NCBI RefSeq assembly: GCF_007752935.1
Contig: NZ_CP036319.1
Coordinates: 2,976,001-3,040,000 of the forward strand
Source of the DNA: Crateriforma conspicua
GTDB lineage: Bacteria; Planctomycetota; Planctomycetia; Pirellulales; Pirellulaceae
DNA length: 64,000 nt
Direction: 5' to 3'
The notes beneath the pieces were generated by a model, which searched no databases, was not told the origin of the DNA, and saw only the letters and a program-made list of their open reading frames with translations. Positions 26,695-35,041 of the stretch are shown here, in pieces (within the stretch, counting starts at the first letter, position 1; each line of letters opens with the position of its first letter). A program made the translations under genes and the position numbers.

Positions 26695-27642
26695 TCAGCC
26701 CAAGAACGATTCGCGAAGCACATCCGTGTTGAATCGTCCGGCGATCCAGGTGCGTCCGCTGCGCAGGCCGTGAATCGTCACCCGCGCGGGGCTGAACAGC
26801 ATCGGGTCGACCTTGTAAAAGTCGTACTCGTATCCTTTGAAGATCTGGGCGAACGGTCGGCCGTAGTCGCCAGAACTGCTGCTGGGGACTTGTTCGATCA
26901 CCGATTCGATTGCCTGGTCATCGGCGTCGGCCCACAAGGTCACGTTGGCCCCGTACAGCATCGCGTCGTTGGTGCGTCCGATGCCCGACACCATATCGCC
27001 GGGCTTGGACGGCGGGGGCAGCGGGGCGGTGCCGGTGGCCGACACGATGCTGCGGACGTCGAACTTCAATTCGTGCAGCTTGTGCATCGCCGTTTCGATG
27101 CTGCGGGCAACGACTTGAGCCCCACCGGCGATCGAGTGGCTGGGGGCAATCGCCAGATGAACCCCATCGGGCTGGATGCCACATTCTTGGGCGATGTGGG
27201 CGAAGACGGATTCGCCGGGCAACTTGTCACTTTCCAACACGCCGACAGCGATGGGGCCTTCTTCGGCCAGACCCAAGTCTTTCAAGGCCGCCTCGCGACC
27301 CCGCAGCAGTCGCATTGGACCGCTGCCCATCGCAAAGAAGTCGTCGGTCTGGACGGGCCAACCGGCGTACTGGGCACCCAGGCAAGCCCACAGTGGCGCG
27401 TCGGTACGAACGTGAACGTGGTTGGACGTCACGAACCGATCGGGATCCGCCGGGACGATGGCAATGTCCGCTTGGTCGCCCATGCACAGTCGGGCCAACA
27501 GCAGGCCCGCGTCCAACGATCCAGGCGTTTGCACACCGGCATCTAACAGACGGCCGCCGGCAACCGAATGAAGCCGGAGGCCGAAGTTTTCGGCGTAGTC
27601 GCAAGTGTGTTCGAACAGTTCGTAGGCTTCTTGATTCAACAT
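26695..27642 (-). CDS. mch: Methenyltetrahydromethanopterin cyclohydrolase
   Basis: A 315-residue protein closely matching Mch: HSVAGGRLLDAGV, GGLxxxxxxxG-like SLDAGLLLARLCMGD, FFAMGSGPMRLL, VGVLESDKLP, IAPSHSIAGGAQVVARSIE and the strongly conserved C-terminal GDYGRPFAQIFKGYEYDFY followed by KVDPMLFSPA. Mch converts methenyl- to formyl-tetrahydromethanopterin in the cytoplasm, a step of formaldehyde oxidation or formate reduction. The H4MPT pathway is known from archaea, methylotrophs and planctomycetes. Other pathway genes (fae, mtdB/C, fhc) are not in the window. It is preceded after 53 nt by the Gly/Met-rich protein gene. Confidence 0.94.
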   Translation of the reverse strand: MLNQEAYELFEHTCDYAENFGLRLHSVAGGRLLDAGVQTPGSLDAGLLLARLCMGDQADIAIVPADPDRFVTSNHVHVRTDAPLWACLGAQYAGWPVQTDDFFAMGSGPMRLLRGREAALKDLGLAEEGPIAVGVLESDKLPGESVFAHIAQECGIQPDGVHLAIAPSHSIAGGAQVVARSIETAMHKLHELKFDVRSIVSATGTAPLPPPSKPGDMVSGIGRTNDAMLYGANVTLWADADDQAIESVIEQVPSSSSGDYGRPFAQIFKGYEYDFYKVDPMLFSPARVTIHGLRSGRTWIAGRFNTDVLRESFLG

Positions 27643-27695
27643 GGGGTCGAATCGTGGCCGAAGCCGACGTGACTGTCCAGCCCGCCGAATGCGGA

Positions 27696-28595
27696 TCAGC
27701 CGGCGACGCGATCCAGACTGGGCGATTCGGTGGGAACCGCTTCGGCGTCGGTCGTGACCGATTCGTCACCGGTGCTGATTTCCGGCATCTGTTCGGCCAG
27801 GCTGCGAGCCTTGTTGACGACCAACTTGGCCGCGTTCAGTTCCGCCAGATTAAAGAATCGGACGTTGCCGGTGTACTTGCTTTCGATCCGGTTCTTGACC
27901 GCCAATTCATTCCACGACAGGTCGTCGGTCAGGTGCCAGGTCGCCGCTTGGGCAACGTTTTGCGGCAGCTGGCCGCGGCCCAGTGCGTCACAAAGGACGT
28001 GGACTTCGCGCGAATCGGTGAACTGGTCCAAGGGGACGATCTTGTAAGCCATCTTGGGACGCGGGTCGGGCTTGCCGTGTTCCAGGCAAACCGTGGTGAC
28101 GGTCATCTTGTGTTGCTTTTCGGGGGCGATTCGCATCATGCCACCCATGCCCATGCCGCCGCCCATGCCGCCGCCCATCATGCCGCCGCCCATGCCGCCG
28201 CCCATTCCACCCATGCCGCCGCCCATGGCTTGGCCGCCGCCCATGCCGCCACCCATACCACCGCCCATTCCTCCCATGCCGCCGCCCATGCCGCCCATTC
28301 CTCCCATGCCGCCGCCCATCATGTCCTGGGCCAAAACCGGCACGCCGGCGAATGCGGCGGGCAATTGGATGGTCAGCGGTTGGTCGGTCTTGTTCTTCAC
28401 CAGCACGTTGGCCTTGGTGGCATTGTGCGGGATGAATTTGACTTCGATTTGTTCAGCATCCATCGCCGCAAAAAATTCGACATTCAAGCCGTCTTCTTGC
28501 GCTTTTTCGGGGCGAGCCGCGTCGGTCGTCGGGGCAACGATGGCGGCGAAAACGCCAAACAGGGCAGCAGCGAAAATGGATCGGGAAATCATCAT
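27696..28595 (-). CDS. Secreted Gly/Met-rich protein with possible thioester-like signature
   Basis: A 299-residue protein. ATG 28595 begins a signal peptide (MMISRSIFAAALFGVFAAIV). Residues about 91-154 are almost only Gly and Met (about 20 Met; GGGMGGM units). Flanks are VEFFAAMDAEQIEVKFIPHN, NVLVKNKTDQPLTIQLP before, and TVTTVCLEHGKPDPRP, QNVAQAATWHLTDDLSW after. Cys170 in VCLEHGKP and Gln216 in VAQAATWHL recall the Cys and Gln motifs of thioester (TED) domains, but this is only a pattern similarity. The Met-rich part could bind copper or silver ions, or be a flexible spacer. It is first in the row with mch; no function is established. Confidence 0.8.
   Translation of the reverse strand: MMISRSIFAAALFGVFAAIVAPTTDAARPEKAQEDGLNVEFFAAMDAEQIEVKFIPHNATKANVLVKNKTDQPLTIQLPAAFAGVPVLAQDMMGGGMGGMGGMGGGMGGMGGGMGGGMGGGQAMGGGMGGMGGGMGGGMMGGGMGGGMGMGGMMRIAPEKQHKMTVTTVCLEHGKPDPRPKMAYKIVPLDQFTDSREVHVLCDALGRGQLPQNVAQAATWHLTDDLSWNELAVKNRIESKYTGNVRFFNLAELNAAKLVVNKARSLAEQMPEISTGDESVTTDAEAVPTESPSLDRVAG
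28136..28325 (-). repeat. Low-complexity Gly/Met-coding repeat
   Basis: On the plus strand this is a run of CCGCCCATG and CCGCCCATTCCACC-like units, which in the minus-strand gene encode GGGM and GGM repeats. The unit length varies, so it is a coding microsatellite-like tract, likely to change length by slippage or recombination. Confidence 0.85.
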
Positions 28596-28995
28596 CGGTC
28601 GGGTGGTCACGAAAAGGTTCCTTGTCGCGAAAGTGTCGCCTCGGTATCCGGCGAAGAGGAGCGGGCCGGAGGCACATCGGAAACGAGTTTCGTCCGCCGC
28701 AGCGGCCGCGTGGTTTTGCGACCGTTCCGGACGGACACCGGTGACGACGATCGAGGCGTAAGAGACGAAACCATCGCCAGCAGACCGATGACCTTTGGCC
28801 ACCGTGGTCCGCTTCCCCTGGCGTCGGATCGCTCTTGAACCGTCGTTACGCCCGATGATAGTCGCCCGGTCGCCGGGAACCAAGCAGAATTGTGCGATCC
28901 GAAGCCCGTGAAAATGCACCGGACGAAGCCCACATTCCGGTTTTGCGGGTCGCATCGACGGGCCACCGCGGGCGGGCCGACACAGGATGGGGGGC
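28596..28995. other. Gap between the aspartate kinase stop and the Gly/Met-rich gene start
   Basis: Four hundred bases without a supported gene on either strand. It must hold the promoter or leader of the Gly/Met-rich gene/mch row, unless that row is read through from the aspartate kinase gene. I saw no clear hairpin or promoter boxes. Confidence 0.4.
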
Positions 28996-30795
28996 TCAGG
29001 CGTCGTCTTGGCCGGTGTAGACCGCGAACGCTTGCCGCAAGTTTTCGATCGCTTCGGCGGCGCGGTCCGAATCGATCACCGCGGTGACCTGCAATTCACT
29101 GGTGCTGATCATTTGCACATTAATTCCGGCGTCGGCCAGTTGGCGGAACAGCACGGTGCCGACTTGCGTGTGGCTGCGCAATCCGATCCCGCTGACCATC
29201 ACTTTGGCGATGCCCTTGGTCCCACGGACGTCCCGCATCCCGTGGCGGTCACAGATTTCCTTGGCGACTTGCAGGCCTTTTTCCAAGTCCGATTCTTCGA
29301 CCGTAAAGCTGACGCTGGTCGATCCGTCTTCGCCGTCAAAGCCTTGGACGATCATGTCGACGACGATGCCCGCATTGCCGATCGTTTCGAACATGTTCGC
29401 AGCGATTCCCGGTTCATCAGGCACGCCGAACATGGTCACGCTGGCTTGGCCGTCGGCCATGGAGATGTCGGTCAACGTCAACGCCTCCAGTGCATCGTTG
29501 CGCAACCGAGCGATGACTTGTTCGACGTCCGCATCGACTTCGCGATCCGCTTTGATCTTGCTCCATGATTTCGCGTCGCTGGGACGCCGGTGCAATTCGA
29601 ACGCCTCGTGAACCGCACGCAATGCGGTGGCGGCTTGGCTGCGCGGCACAAGCGCGCTGATCTTGATCTCGCTGGTCGTGATCATCTGGATGTTGACCTT
29701 GGCATCGGCCAAGGCGCGGAACATTCGCGATGCGACGGATGTTTGCGTGACCATGCCGTTGCCGACCACGGAGATCTTGGACACTTGATCGTCGTGCGTG
29801 ACGCCGGTGGCACCGACGTGGTGCAAGACCGATTCGACTGCACGCAGGGTGCCCATCAATTCGGTCCGCGGAACGGTGAAGGACACGTCCGCCTTTCCGT
29901 CTTGGCCGACGTTTTGAACCACCATGTCGACGGCGATCTTTTTGTCGGCGATGGCCGAAAAGATTTGCAGGCTCTTGCCGGGAACATCCGGAACGTCCAG
30001 CACCGTCACGCGGGCTTCGTCCGCCGTCATGGCCGCACCGCTGACCGCGGAGCTGTCTGATTCGCTTTCGGCAACGATCATCGTGCCGTCGGTGTCCGAA
30101 AAACTGCTGCGGACGTGGATCGGAACGCCAAACTTTTTGGCAAACTCGATCGACCGGCTGTGCATCACGCCGGCACCCAGGCTGGCCAGTTCCAGCATTT
30201 CGTCGTAACTGATCACGTCCACCCGGCGGGCTTCGGGCAACAACCGGGGGTCGGTCGTGTAGACACCGTCGACGTCCGTGTTGATTTCGCAAGCGTCGGC
30301 GCCCAAGACCGCGGCCAAGGCAACGGCCGTCGTGTCACTGCCGCCACGTCCCAGGGTCGTGATGTTCATGTCGTCGTCGATGCCTTGGAATCCGGCAGCC
30401 ACGACGATGTTGCCTTCGTCCAGCAAGCGTTCGATTCGCTCGGTGCTGATCGATTGGATGCGTGCTTTGCTGAAACTGTTGTCAGTCTTCATCCCAATTT
30501 GGCCGCCGGTCAGGCTGACCGCCCGGCTGCCCATGTCGTCGATCGCCATCGCCACCAACGCGACGCTGACTTGTTCACCCGTGCTGAGCAGCATGTCCAG
30601 TTCCCGCGCCGGCGGGTCGCTGGAAACCTGGTCGGCCAAGGTCAGCAAGGTGTCCGTGTTTTTGCCCATCGCGCTGACGACCATCACGACACGATGGCCG
30701 TCACGTTGAGCTCGGATGGCCTTGCGAGCGGCGGCGCGGATTTTTTCGGCGTCGGCGACACTGGTGCCGCCAAACTTTTGGACGATCAGAGACAT
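28996..30795 (-). CDS. lysC: Aspartate kinase with four ACT domains
   Basis: A 599-residue protein, about 190 longer than common LysC. The kinase domain (1-245) has KFGGTSVAD (7-15), LLSTGEQVSVALVAMA and GRGGSDTTAVALAA. Four ACT domains follow, at about 262-330, 340-402, 450-515 and 530-595; the second and fourth contain NIQMITTSEIKIS and NVQMISTSELQVT, the allosteric-site text. Such a doubled regulatory part is known from cyanobacterial enzymes and implies feedback control by lysine and/or threonine at more than one site. It catalyses the first step of Lys, Met, Thr and diaminopimelate synthesis. Homoserine dehydrogenase is encoded separately at 53771-55087. Confidence 0.95.
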   Translation of the reverse strand: MSLIVQKFGGTSVADAEKIRAAARKAIRAQRDGHRVVMVVSAMGKNTDTLLTLADQVSSDPPARELDMLLSTGEQVSVALVAMAIDDMGSRAVSLTGGQIGMKTDNSFSKARIQSISTERIERLLDEGNIVVAAGFQGIDDDMNITTLGRGGSDTTAVALAAVLGADACEINTDVDGVYTTDPRLLPEARRVDVISYDEMLELASLGAGVMHSRSIEFAKKFGVPIHVRSSFSDTDGTMIVAESESDSSAVSGAAMTADEARVTVLDVPDVPGKSLQIFSAIADKKIAVDMVVQNVGQDGKADVSFTVPRTELMGTLRAVESVLHHVGATGVTHDDQVSKISVVGNGMVTQTSVASRMFRALADAKVNIQMITTSEIKISALVPRSQAATALRAVHEAFELHRRPSDAKSWSKIKADREVDADVEQVIARLRNDALEALTLTDISMADGQASVTMFGVPDEPGIAANMFETIGNAGIVVDMIVQGFDGEDGSTSVSFTVEESDLEKGLQVAKEICDRHGMRDVRGTKGIAKVMVSGIGLRSHTQVGTVLFRQLADAGINVQMISTSELQVTAVIDSDRAAEAIENLRQAFAVYTGQDDA

Positions 30796-30945
30796 GGAAG
30801 GGAATCGAGATGACGGGATAGAAAACGGTCAATGTGCGTGCGCGGGACGTTGGACTTGTCGCGACGGAAGATGACTTGGCTTGAAAACGTTACCGACAGA
30901 ATTGGGAATCGCGTCGGTGTTGATTTGAGCGGCCGGCGGGCAGGT

Positions 30946-32187
30946 TTAGGACCGACCCATGAAGTGATCCATCATGTCCCAACCTTTGGGAAAAGATAGA
31001 TCCGATTCGGCAGCGGCCACTTCGTCGAAGGTTTTGGCGACGTCCGCGTCGATCCCCTCGCCCGCGATCACCAGCGGCACGACCCCATGGGTGTGTTTCT
31101 TGGTTCGACAGAACGTCGGGTGGTCGGGCAAGACCAGCATGCGGTAAGGCCCCTGGTCACGCAGGGCGTCATGCAGCGGCGCGACGATGTGTTGATCGAT
31201 GTGTTCCAAAGCTTCGATCTTGGCCTCCACTCGGCCTTCGTGCGAAGCTTCATCGGGGGCTTCGATGTGGACGCAGACGACGTCATAGTCGGTCAACGCT
31301 TGGACCGCCGCGGCACCCTTGCCGGCGTAATCGGTGTCCAGGTATCCCGTCGCACCTTCGACTTCGATCCGATCCCATCCTGCCAGCGCCGCGATGCCCC
31401 GCAGCAAATCCACCGCCGTGATCATCGCACCGCGGACGTCGTATCGCTGTTGAAACGTGGGCAAGTCCGGTGCCCCGCCCAGACCCCACAGCCACAGATG
31501 TGTCACGGGTTTCAAACCGGCTTCCACCCGCGCAACGTTGACCGGATGGTCGGCAAACAGGTCCGCCGAATCGCTCATCAATCGCACCAGCAGATCGCTG
31601 CCCGGCCCCCGAGGAAACGCGTCGGTCACCGGCAGGTCGGTCAGGTCGTGAGGAGCCGTCGATCGGGTTTCCGGCGAAAACGGAGCCGGCATCGCTTCGC
31701 TGCCACGGAAAATCAACAAGTTCCGATAGCTGACGCCGGTGACGAAATTCAGACCGTCGACGATGTCACCGTAGGCTTCCCGACCGGCCGGGCCCTGCAA
31801 CGCTTCCTGGGCCGATTTCAACAACGCGTCGGCTTCCTCGGTCGACACATGATCGGCGGTGAAGTCGATCATCGTCTGGTCGGTGATCGTGACCAGGTTG
31901 CAGCGGATCGCCCAATCACGCTGGTCCAGCTTGATCCCCTGGGCGGCCGCCTCCAGCGGCGCACGACCGGTGAAGTATTGGTGTGGGTCATAGCCCAGCA
32001 GGCACAGGTTGGCGACTTCGCTTCCGGCCGGAAATTCGGGCGGCGTGTTGTTGGCGGTGCCAACGGTTCCTTCGGCGGCCAGCCGATCCATGGCGGGCAG
32101 GTTCGCGGCCTGGAGCGGAGTGCGGCCGTCCAGCGACTCTTGCGGCTCATCGGCACACCCGTCGGGAATCACAATCACATATTTCAT
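30946..32187 (-). CDS. apgM: Cofactor-independent phosphoglycerate mutase, archaeal (ApgM) type
   Basis: A 413-residue protein opening MKYVIVIPDGCADEP, the metal-binding start of the ApgM/alkaline phosphatase superfamily. Further features are TPLQAANLPAMDRLA, GSEVANLCLLGYDP with the catalytic Ser, FTGRAPLEAAAQGI, GVSYRNLLIF, VCVHIEAPDEASHEG and the late metal site LVLPDHPTFCRTKKHTHG. It interconverts 3- and 2-phosphoglycerate. With the two phosphofructokinases it is the third glycolytic gene in the window. It lies 150 nt upstream of the aspartate kinase gene on the same strand; no functional link is evident. Confidence 0.93.
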   Translation of the reverse strand: MKYVIVIPDGCADEPQESLDGRTPLQAANLPAMDRLAAEGTVGTANNTPPEFPAGSEVANLCLLGYDPHQYFTGRAPLEAAAQGIKLDQRDWAIRCNLVTITDQTMIDFTADHVSTEEADALLKSAQEALQGPAGREAYGDIVDGLNFVTGVSYRNLLIFRGSEAMPAPFSPETRSTAPHDLTDLPVTDAFPRGPGSDLLVRLMSDSADLFADHPVNVARVEAGLKPVTHLWLWGLGGAPDLPTFQQRYDVRGAMITAVDLLRGIAALAGWDRIEVEGATGYLDTDYAGKGAAAVQALTDYDVVCVHIEAPDEASHEGRVEAKIEALEHIDQHIVAPLHDALRDQGPYRMLVLPDHPTFCRTKKHTHGVVPLVIAGEGIDADVAKTFDEVAAAESDLSFPKGWDMMDHFMGRS

Positions 32188-32766
32188 CGTCGGCCGATCG
32201 ACCCAGTCGGGAAAAGCGGGCGGAAAAACCGACGATTGTGAATCAGCATCAGTCCGCCCGAAAGGGGACGGTTGACGCGGTGGATGTCGGTGATCCGCCG
32301 CGTTGTCCCAGGCTGTTCGGCTTGATCGATCAGGGATGCTGTGCCGTTTGGCAGCCCCGGCGATCCACCCGCAAGGCCGACCGCTCGTGTTTCCTGTCGA
32401 TCGCTCGTGACCTGACTATGAAATAGGCACAGGTGCCTTCATGTTGAGCATGGGCGTGCGAGAAATTTGCACCTGGTGGGGTGTTTCGTCCCCTCCTGTG
32501 CGTGCCGTTCGTTCAGAAGTTTCGGAAAATTTCCGAAAATTTGTAAACTTGTCTGGACGCCCCACCGGTCAGCTTTGGTCCACCTGTTTCCCCTAAGGAC
32601 CGTTTGGACCGGTTTCTCTTCGGCGTTTGCGGCGCCTCCTCGATCTTTGTGGCCTGTTGCTTGCGTGATGCGAAACGGCATCAACGAAGCCTCTCTCGAG
32701 CCACGCCCGGCGCGGCCGACGGCATTCCGACACTTTATCTCAAACATGTATTTGGAAACTCAAGGA
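32188..32766. other. Long intergenic region between divergent apgM and the DUF1559 gene
   Basis: No gene is supported in 579 bases, although the DUF1559 frame is open through part of it. It contains AGGCAC-AG-GTGCCT at 32425-32438 and the near-palindrome TTTCGGAAA-A-TTTCCGAAA at 32520-32538, which is the most distinct signal and is listed separately. Confidence 0.45.
32520..32538. promoter_or_regulatory. 19-bp palindrome upstream of the DUF1559 gene (possible operator)
   Basis: Nine-base arms TTTCGGAAA and TTTCCGAAA are exact reverse complements around a single A at 32529. It sits in an A/T-rich patch about 230 nt upstream of the DUF1559 start. The symmetry suggests a dimeric repressor site; the regulator is unknown. 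Confidence 0.35.
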
Positions 32767-33831
32767 ATGTGTCCTTCAACCAAACGACGTCTCTCTCGAA
32801 GCTTCGGCTTCACGCTTGTGGAACTGTTGGTGGTCATTGCGATCATCGGCGTGTTGGTCGGCCTGTTGTTACCGGCGGTCCAAGGGGCACGCGAAGCCGC
32901 GCGTCGCATGCAGTGTTCCAACAACATGAAACAACTCGGCCTGGCACTGCATAACTATCACAGTGCCTTCAAAGTCTTTCCCGCCAACGTGGGCGCCAAA
33001 GCATCCGGCAATCCCAATCGCGGTGCCTCGTGGCTGGTGCAAATTCTGCCTCAGATCGAACAGTCATCGCTGTATGACAAGCTGACGTTTGTCGACACCG
33101 ACTTCAGCACCCAAGACGGGGCGAACCGTAACTGGGAAGTCTTGGACGACGCGATCGTTCCCGGATTGAATTGCCCGTCCAATGACTTGCCCAACTTCCG
33201 TGAAAACACTGCCAATGGTCCAACGCAAGCCTTGGGTGCACCGGAGGTCTACATGACTCAGGTGGTCGATTACGTCGGCGTCATCGGCTACTACTTCACG
33301 CCGGGCAAGCGTTCCGGCGATGCCGGCTATACGCCGGGCGCTCGTTCGGACGGTTCACGCAACGTGTGGACTGGTTACGGATGGATGCAAGACGCCGGCG
33401 TTTTGGGAATCCACAACTCCAAGTTCCGTAACACCCGTTTCGCCAGCATCATCGACGGCACCAGCAATACGATCGCCATCGGCGAACACTCCGCCGAGAT
33501 GGTGCATGCCGACGGCAACCGCACCGACAGCCGACCCAGCAGCCACGCCGGTGGTGCTTGGAATGCCGGCCCCGCCTTTCACGGGTGGTTGGGATGGACC
33601 GCGAACATCACCGTTCCGCGTTGGCCCATCAACAGTATTTATTCGGGCAACTACACCCAGCAATACGGATACACGTTGCACAACGGTTTCCGATCCAACC
33701 ACCCCGGCGGTGCGATGTTCACGATGGGTGACGGCTCGGTGCAATTCATCACCGACAGTGTCGACTTCGACGACGTCTTCATGGCCATGAACGGCCGCAA
33801 CGACCGCTATTCGTACAACCAAGAATTCTAA
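32767..33831 (+). CDS. DUF1559 protein with type IV pilin-like N-terminus
   Basis: A 354-residue product from ATG 32767; ATG 32746 would add seven residues. The leader MCPSTKRRLSRSFG precedes FTLVELLVVIAIIGVLVGLL, a prepilin cleavage site (G/F) with Glu at mature position 5. Family text follows: LLPAVQGAREAARRMQCSNN, LALHNYHSAFKVFP, WLVQILPQIEQSSLYD, and the C-terminal NHPGGAMFTMGDGSVQFI box. DUF1559 proteins occur in large numbers in planctomycetes, presumably as pseudopilin-like surface or secretion components processed by a prepilin peptidase. Two lipoprotein genes follow on the same strand (154-nt gap). Confidence 0.92.
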   Translation: MCPSTKRRLSRSFGFTLVELLVVIAIIGVLVGLLLPAVQGAREAARRMQCSNNMKQLGLALHNYHSAFKVFPANVGAKASGNPNRGASWLVQILPQIEQSSLYDKLTFVDTDFSTQDGANRNWEVLDDAIVPGLNCPSNDLPNFRENTANGPTQALGAPEVYMTQVVDYVGVIGYYFTPGKRSGDAGYTPGARSDGSRNVWTGYGWMQDAGVLGIHNSKFRNTRFASIIDGTSNTIAIGEHSAEMVHADGNRTDSRPSSHAGGAWNAGPAFHGWLGWTANITVPRWPINSIYSGNYTQQYGYTLHNGFRSNHPGGAMFTMGDGSVQFITDSVDFDDVFMAMNGRNDRYSYNQEF

Positions 33832-33985
33832 GGCTTCGCAGAAAACCGATGCCTTCGCCTGCATCGCGGGCGGCTGATCTCTCTCGCCGGCACGGCCCTG
33901 ACCGGTCGTTGCCGGCCCCTTTTTCATGAACCACTTTCCAGTCAACACCTCCAACTTTCTTGTTCGACCAAAGGATAACGAATTG

Positions 33986-34417
33986 ATGAATGCGTTCACG
34001 CGAGCCATGAAGGGCTTGGCAGCCATCGGCACATTGGCCCTGGTTACCGGTTGCGGTTCGAGTCTGCCACCGATCGGCGAAGTCTCCGGCTTGGTTACCC
34101 AAGACGGCAAACCGGTCGAAGGCGTTTCGATCGAATTTGTGCCCGTCGACGGCGGGCGTCCATCGATGGCCGTCACCGACAGCGAAGGGCGTTACAACGC
34201 GATCTATACTCCCGACACTGAAGGGGTCCTGATCGGTAAACACACCATCCGATACGAAGTGCACGGGCCTGCACCGGAGATGCCCGCGGATTCCGGCGGC
34301 GAATTCATTCCCGTTTCGCGGAAGCCCGACATGGGTGGGAAAAAGAAACTGCAGCCCAGCGAAGTCGAGATCGTCGACGGCAGCAACGAAATCAACTTCG
34401 AGTTCGTGAACGGATGA
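33986..34417 (+). CDS. Small lipoprotein with transthyretin-like/carboxypeptidase-regulatory fold, copy 1
   Basis: A 143-residue protein. ATG 33986 (AAGGA ten bases upstream) begins a lipoprotein signal with lipobox LVTGC23. The mature part, GEVSGLVTQDGKPVEGVSIE then FVPVDGGRPSMAVTDSEGRY, and LIGKHTIRYEV, is the beta-sandwich pattern of carboxypeptidase-regulatory-like domains, which are usually binding or structural. It sits between the DUF1559 gene and a paralog with which it shares the ATGA start/stop overlap. A cell-envelope role together with the DUF1559 protein is likely. Confidence 0.82.
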   Translation: MNAFTRAMKGLAAIGTLALVTGCGSSLPPIGEVSGLVTQDGKPVEGVSIEFVPVDGGRPSMAVTDSEGRYNAIYTPDTEGVLIGKHTIRYEVHGPAPEMPADSGGEFIPVSRKPDMGGKKKLQPSEVEIVDGSNEINFEFVNG

Positions 34418-34989
34418 AGTTCAGTATTCGATCCCTGTTCGGCTTGGGGCTGTTGTTGTCACTCGGTTGCACACCGCCGCCGTCGTCATCACTGGGTTTG
34501 GTGACCGGCACCGTTTTTTTCGACGGCAAGCCGGTCCCCAACCTGGCGTTGGAATTTCATCCCGTCTCCGGCGGTCGGCCTTCGTTGGCCTTCACCAACG
34601 AACGGGGCCACTTCGAAGCGATCTATTTGGCCAACGTTCCCGGCGCGGTCATCGGGTCCCACACGATCCGTTATGAGATGACGCCTGGTGAATTGCCGGC
34701 CGACATCAGTCCCGCAGAGATGTTGAAGGTCCAGCGGCCCGATTTCGCCGACGACGCGACGCTGCGGCCCGACGAAGTCCGCGTGCTGCAAGGCACCAAT
34801 CACTTCGAATTGCAACTGGTTCCTCCGCCACCGATGGAAAACGTCGACCTTCCGGGGGACGAGGCTTTGGAAGAATTCTTGAACCCCGGCGATCCACAGG
34901 CCCCCGCGACAGAAGTGCTCTCGTCCAACGACACTCCTCCGTCATCTACCGATCAAGTCGAACCCCAACCAGAACCGCCCGTGCAATAA
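34414..34989 (+). CDS. Small lipoprotein with transthyretin-like fold, copy 2
   Basis: A 191-residue protein whose ATG overlaps the upstream TGA by four bases. The lipobox is SLGC19. The core GLVTGTVFFDGKPVPNLALE, HPVSGGRPSLAFTNERGHF and VIGSHTIRYEM parallels copy 1 position by position, so the pair arose by tandem duplication and diverged. It has an additional Pro/Glu-rich tail (PPSSTDQVEPQPEPPVQ) of unknown role. Confidence 0.82.
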   Translation: MKFSIRSLFGLGLLLSLGCTPPPSSSLGLVTGTVFFDGKPVPNLALEFHPVSGGRPSLAFTNERGHFEAIYLANVPGAVIGSHTIRYEMTPGELPADISPAEMLKVQRPDFADDATLRPDEVRVLQGTNHFELQLVPPPPMENVDLPGDEALEEFLNPGDPQAPATEVLSSNDTPPSSTDQVEPQPEPPVQ

Positions 34990-35041
34990 GGGGTCAGGCC
35001 TCTTTTTGGGGTCCGCGTCGGAAAAGACCCCCGTCCCCTTA
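34987..35041. terminator. Nested hairpin after the lipoprotein pair
   Basis: The outer arms TAAGGGG (34987-34993) and CCCCTTA (35035-35041) and the inner arms GGGGTC (35008-35013) and GACCCC (35026-35031) can pair, starting at the stop codon of the second lipoprotein. CGTCCCCTTAA recurs at about 35050-35060. It is plausible as an end of the DUF1559/lipoprotein transcript. Confidence 0.45.

Noticed and set aside
28136-28325. Possible noncoding minisatellite
   Set aside because: The tract is in frame with a protein that has a signal peptide and folded-looking flanks, so it is coding.
26910-28838. Plus-strand open frame of 642 codons with an Ala/His-rich stretch
   Set aside because: It is antisense to mch and the Gly/Met-rich gene; the Ala/His run is only the complement of the Gly/Met codons.
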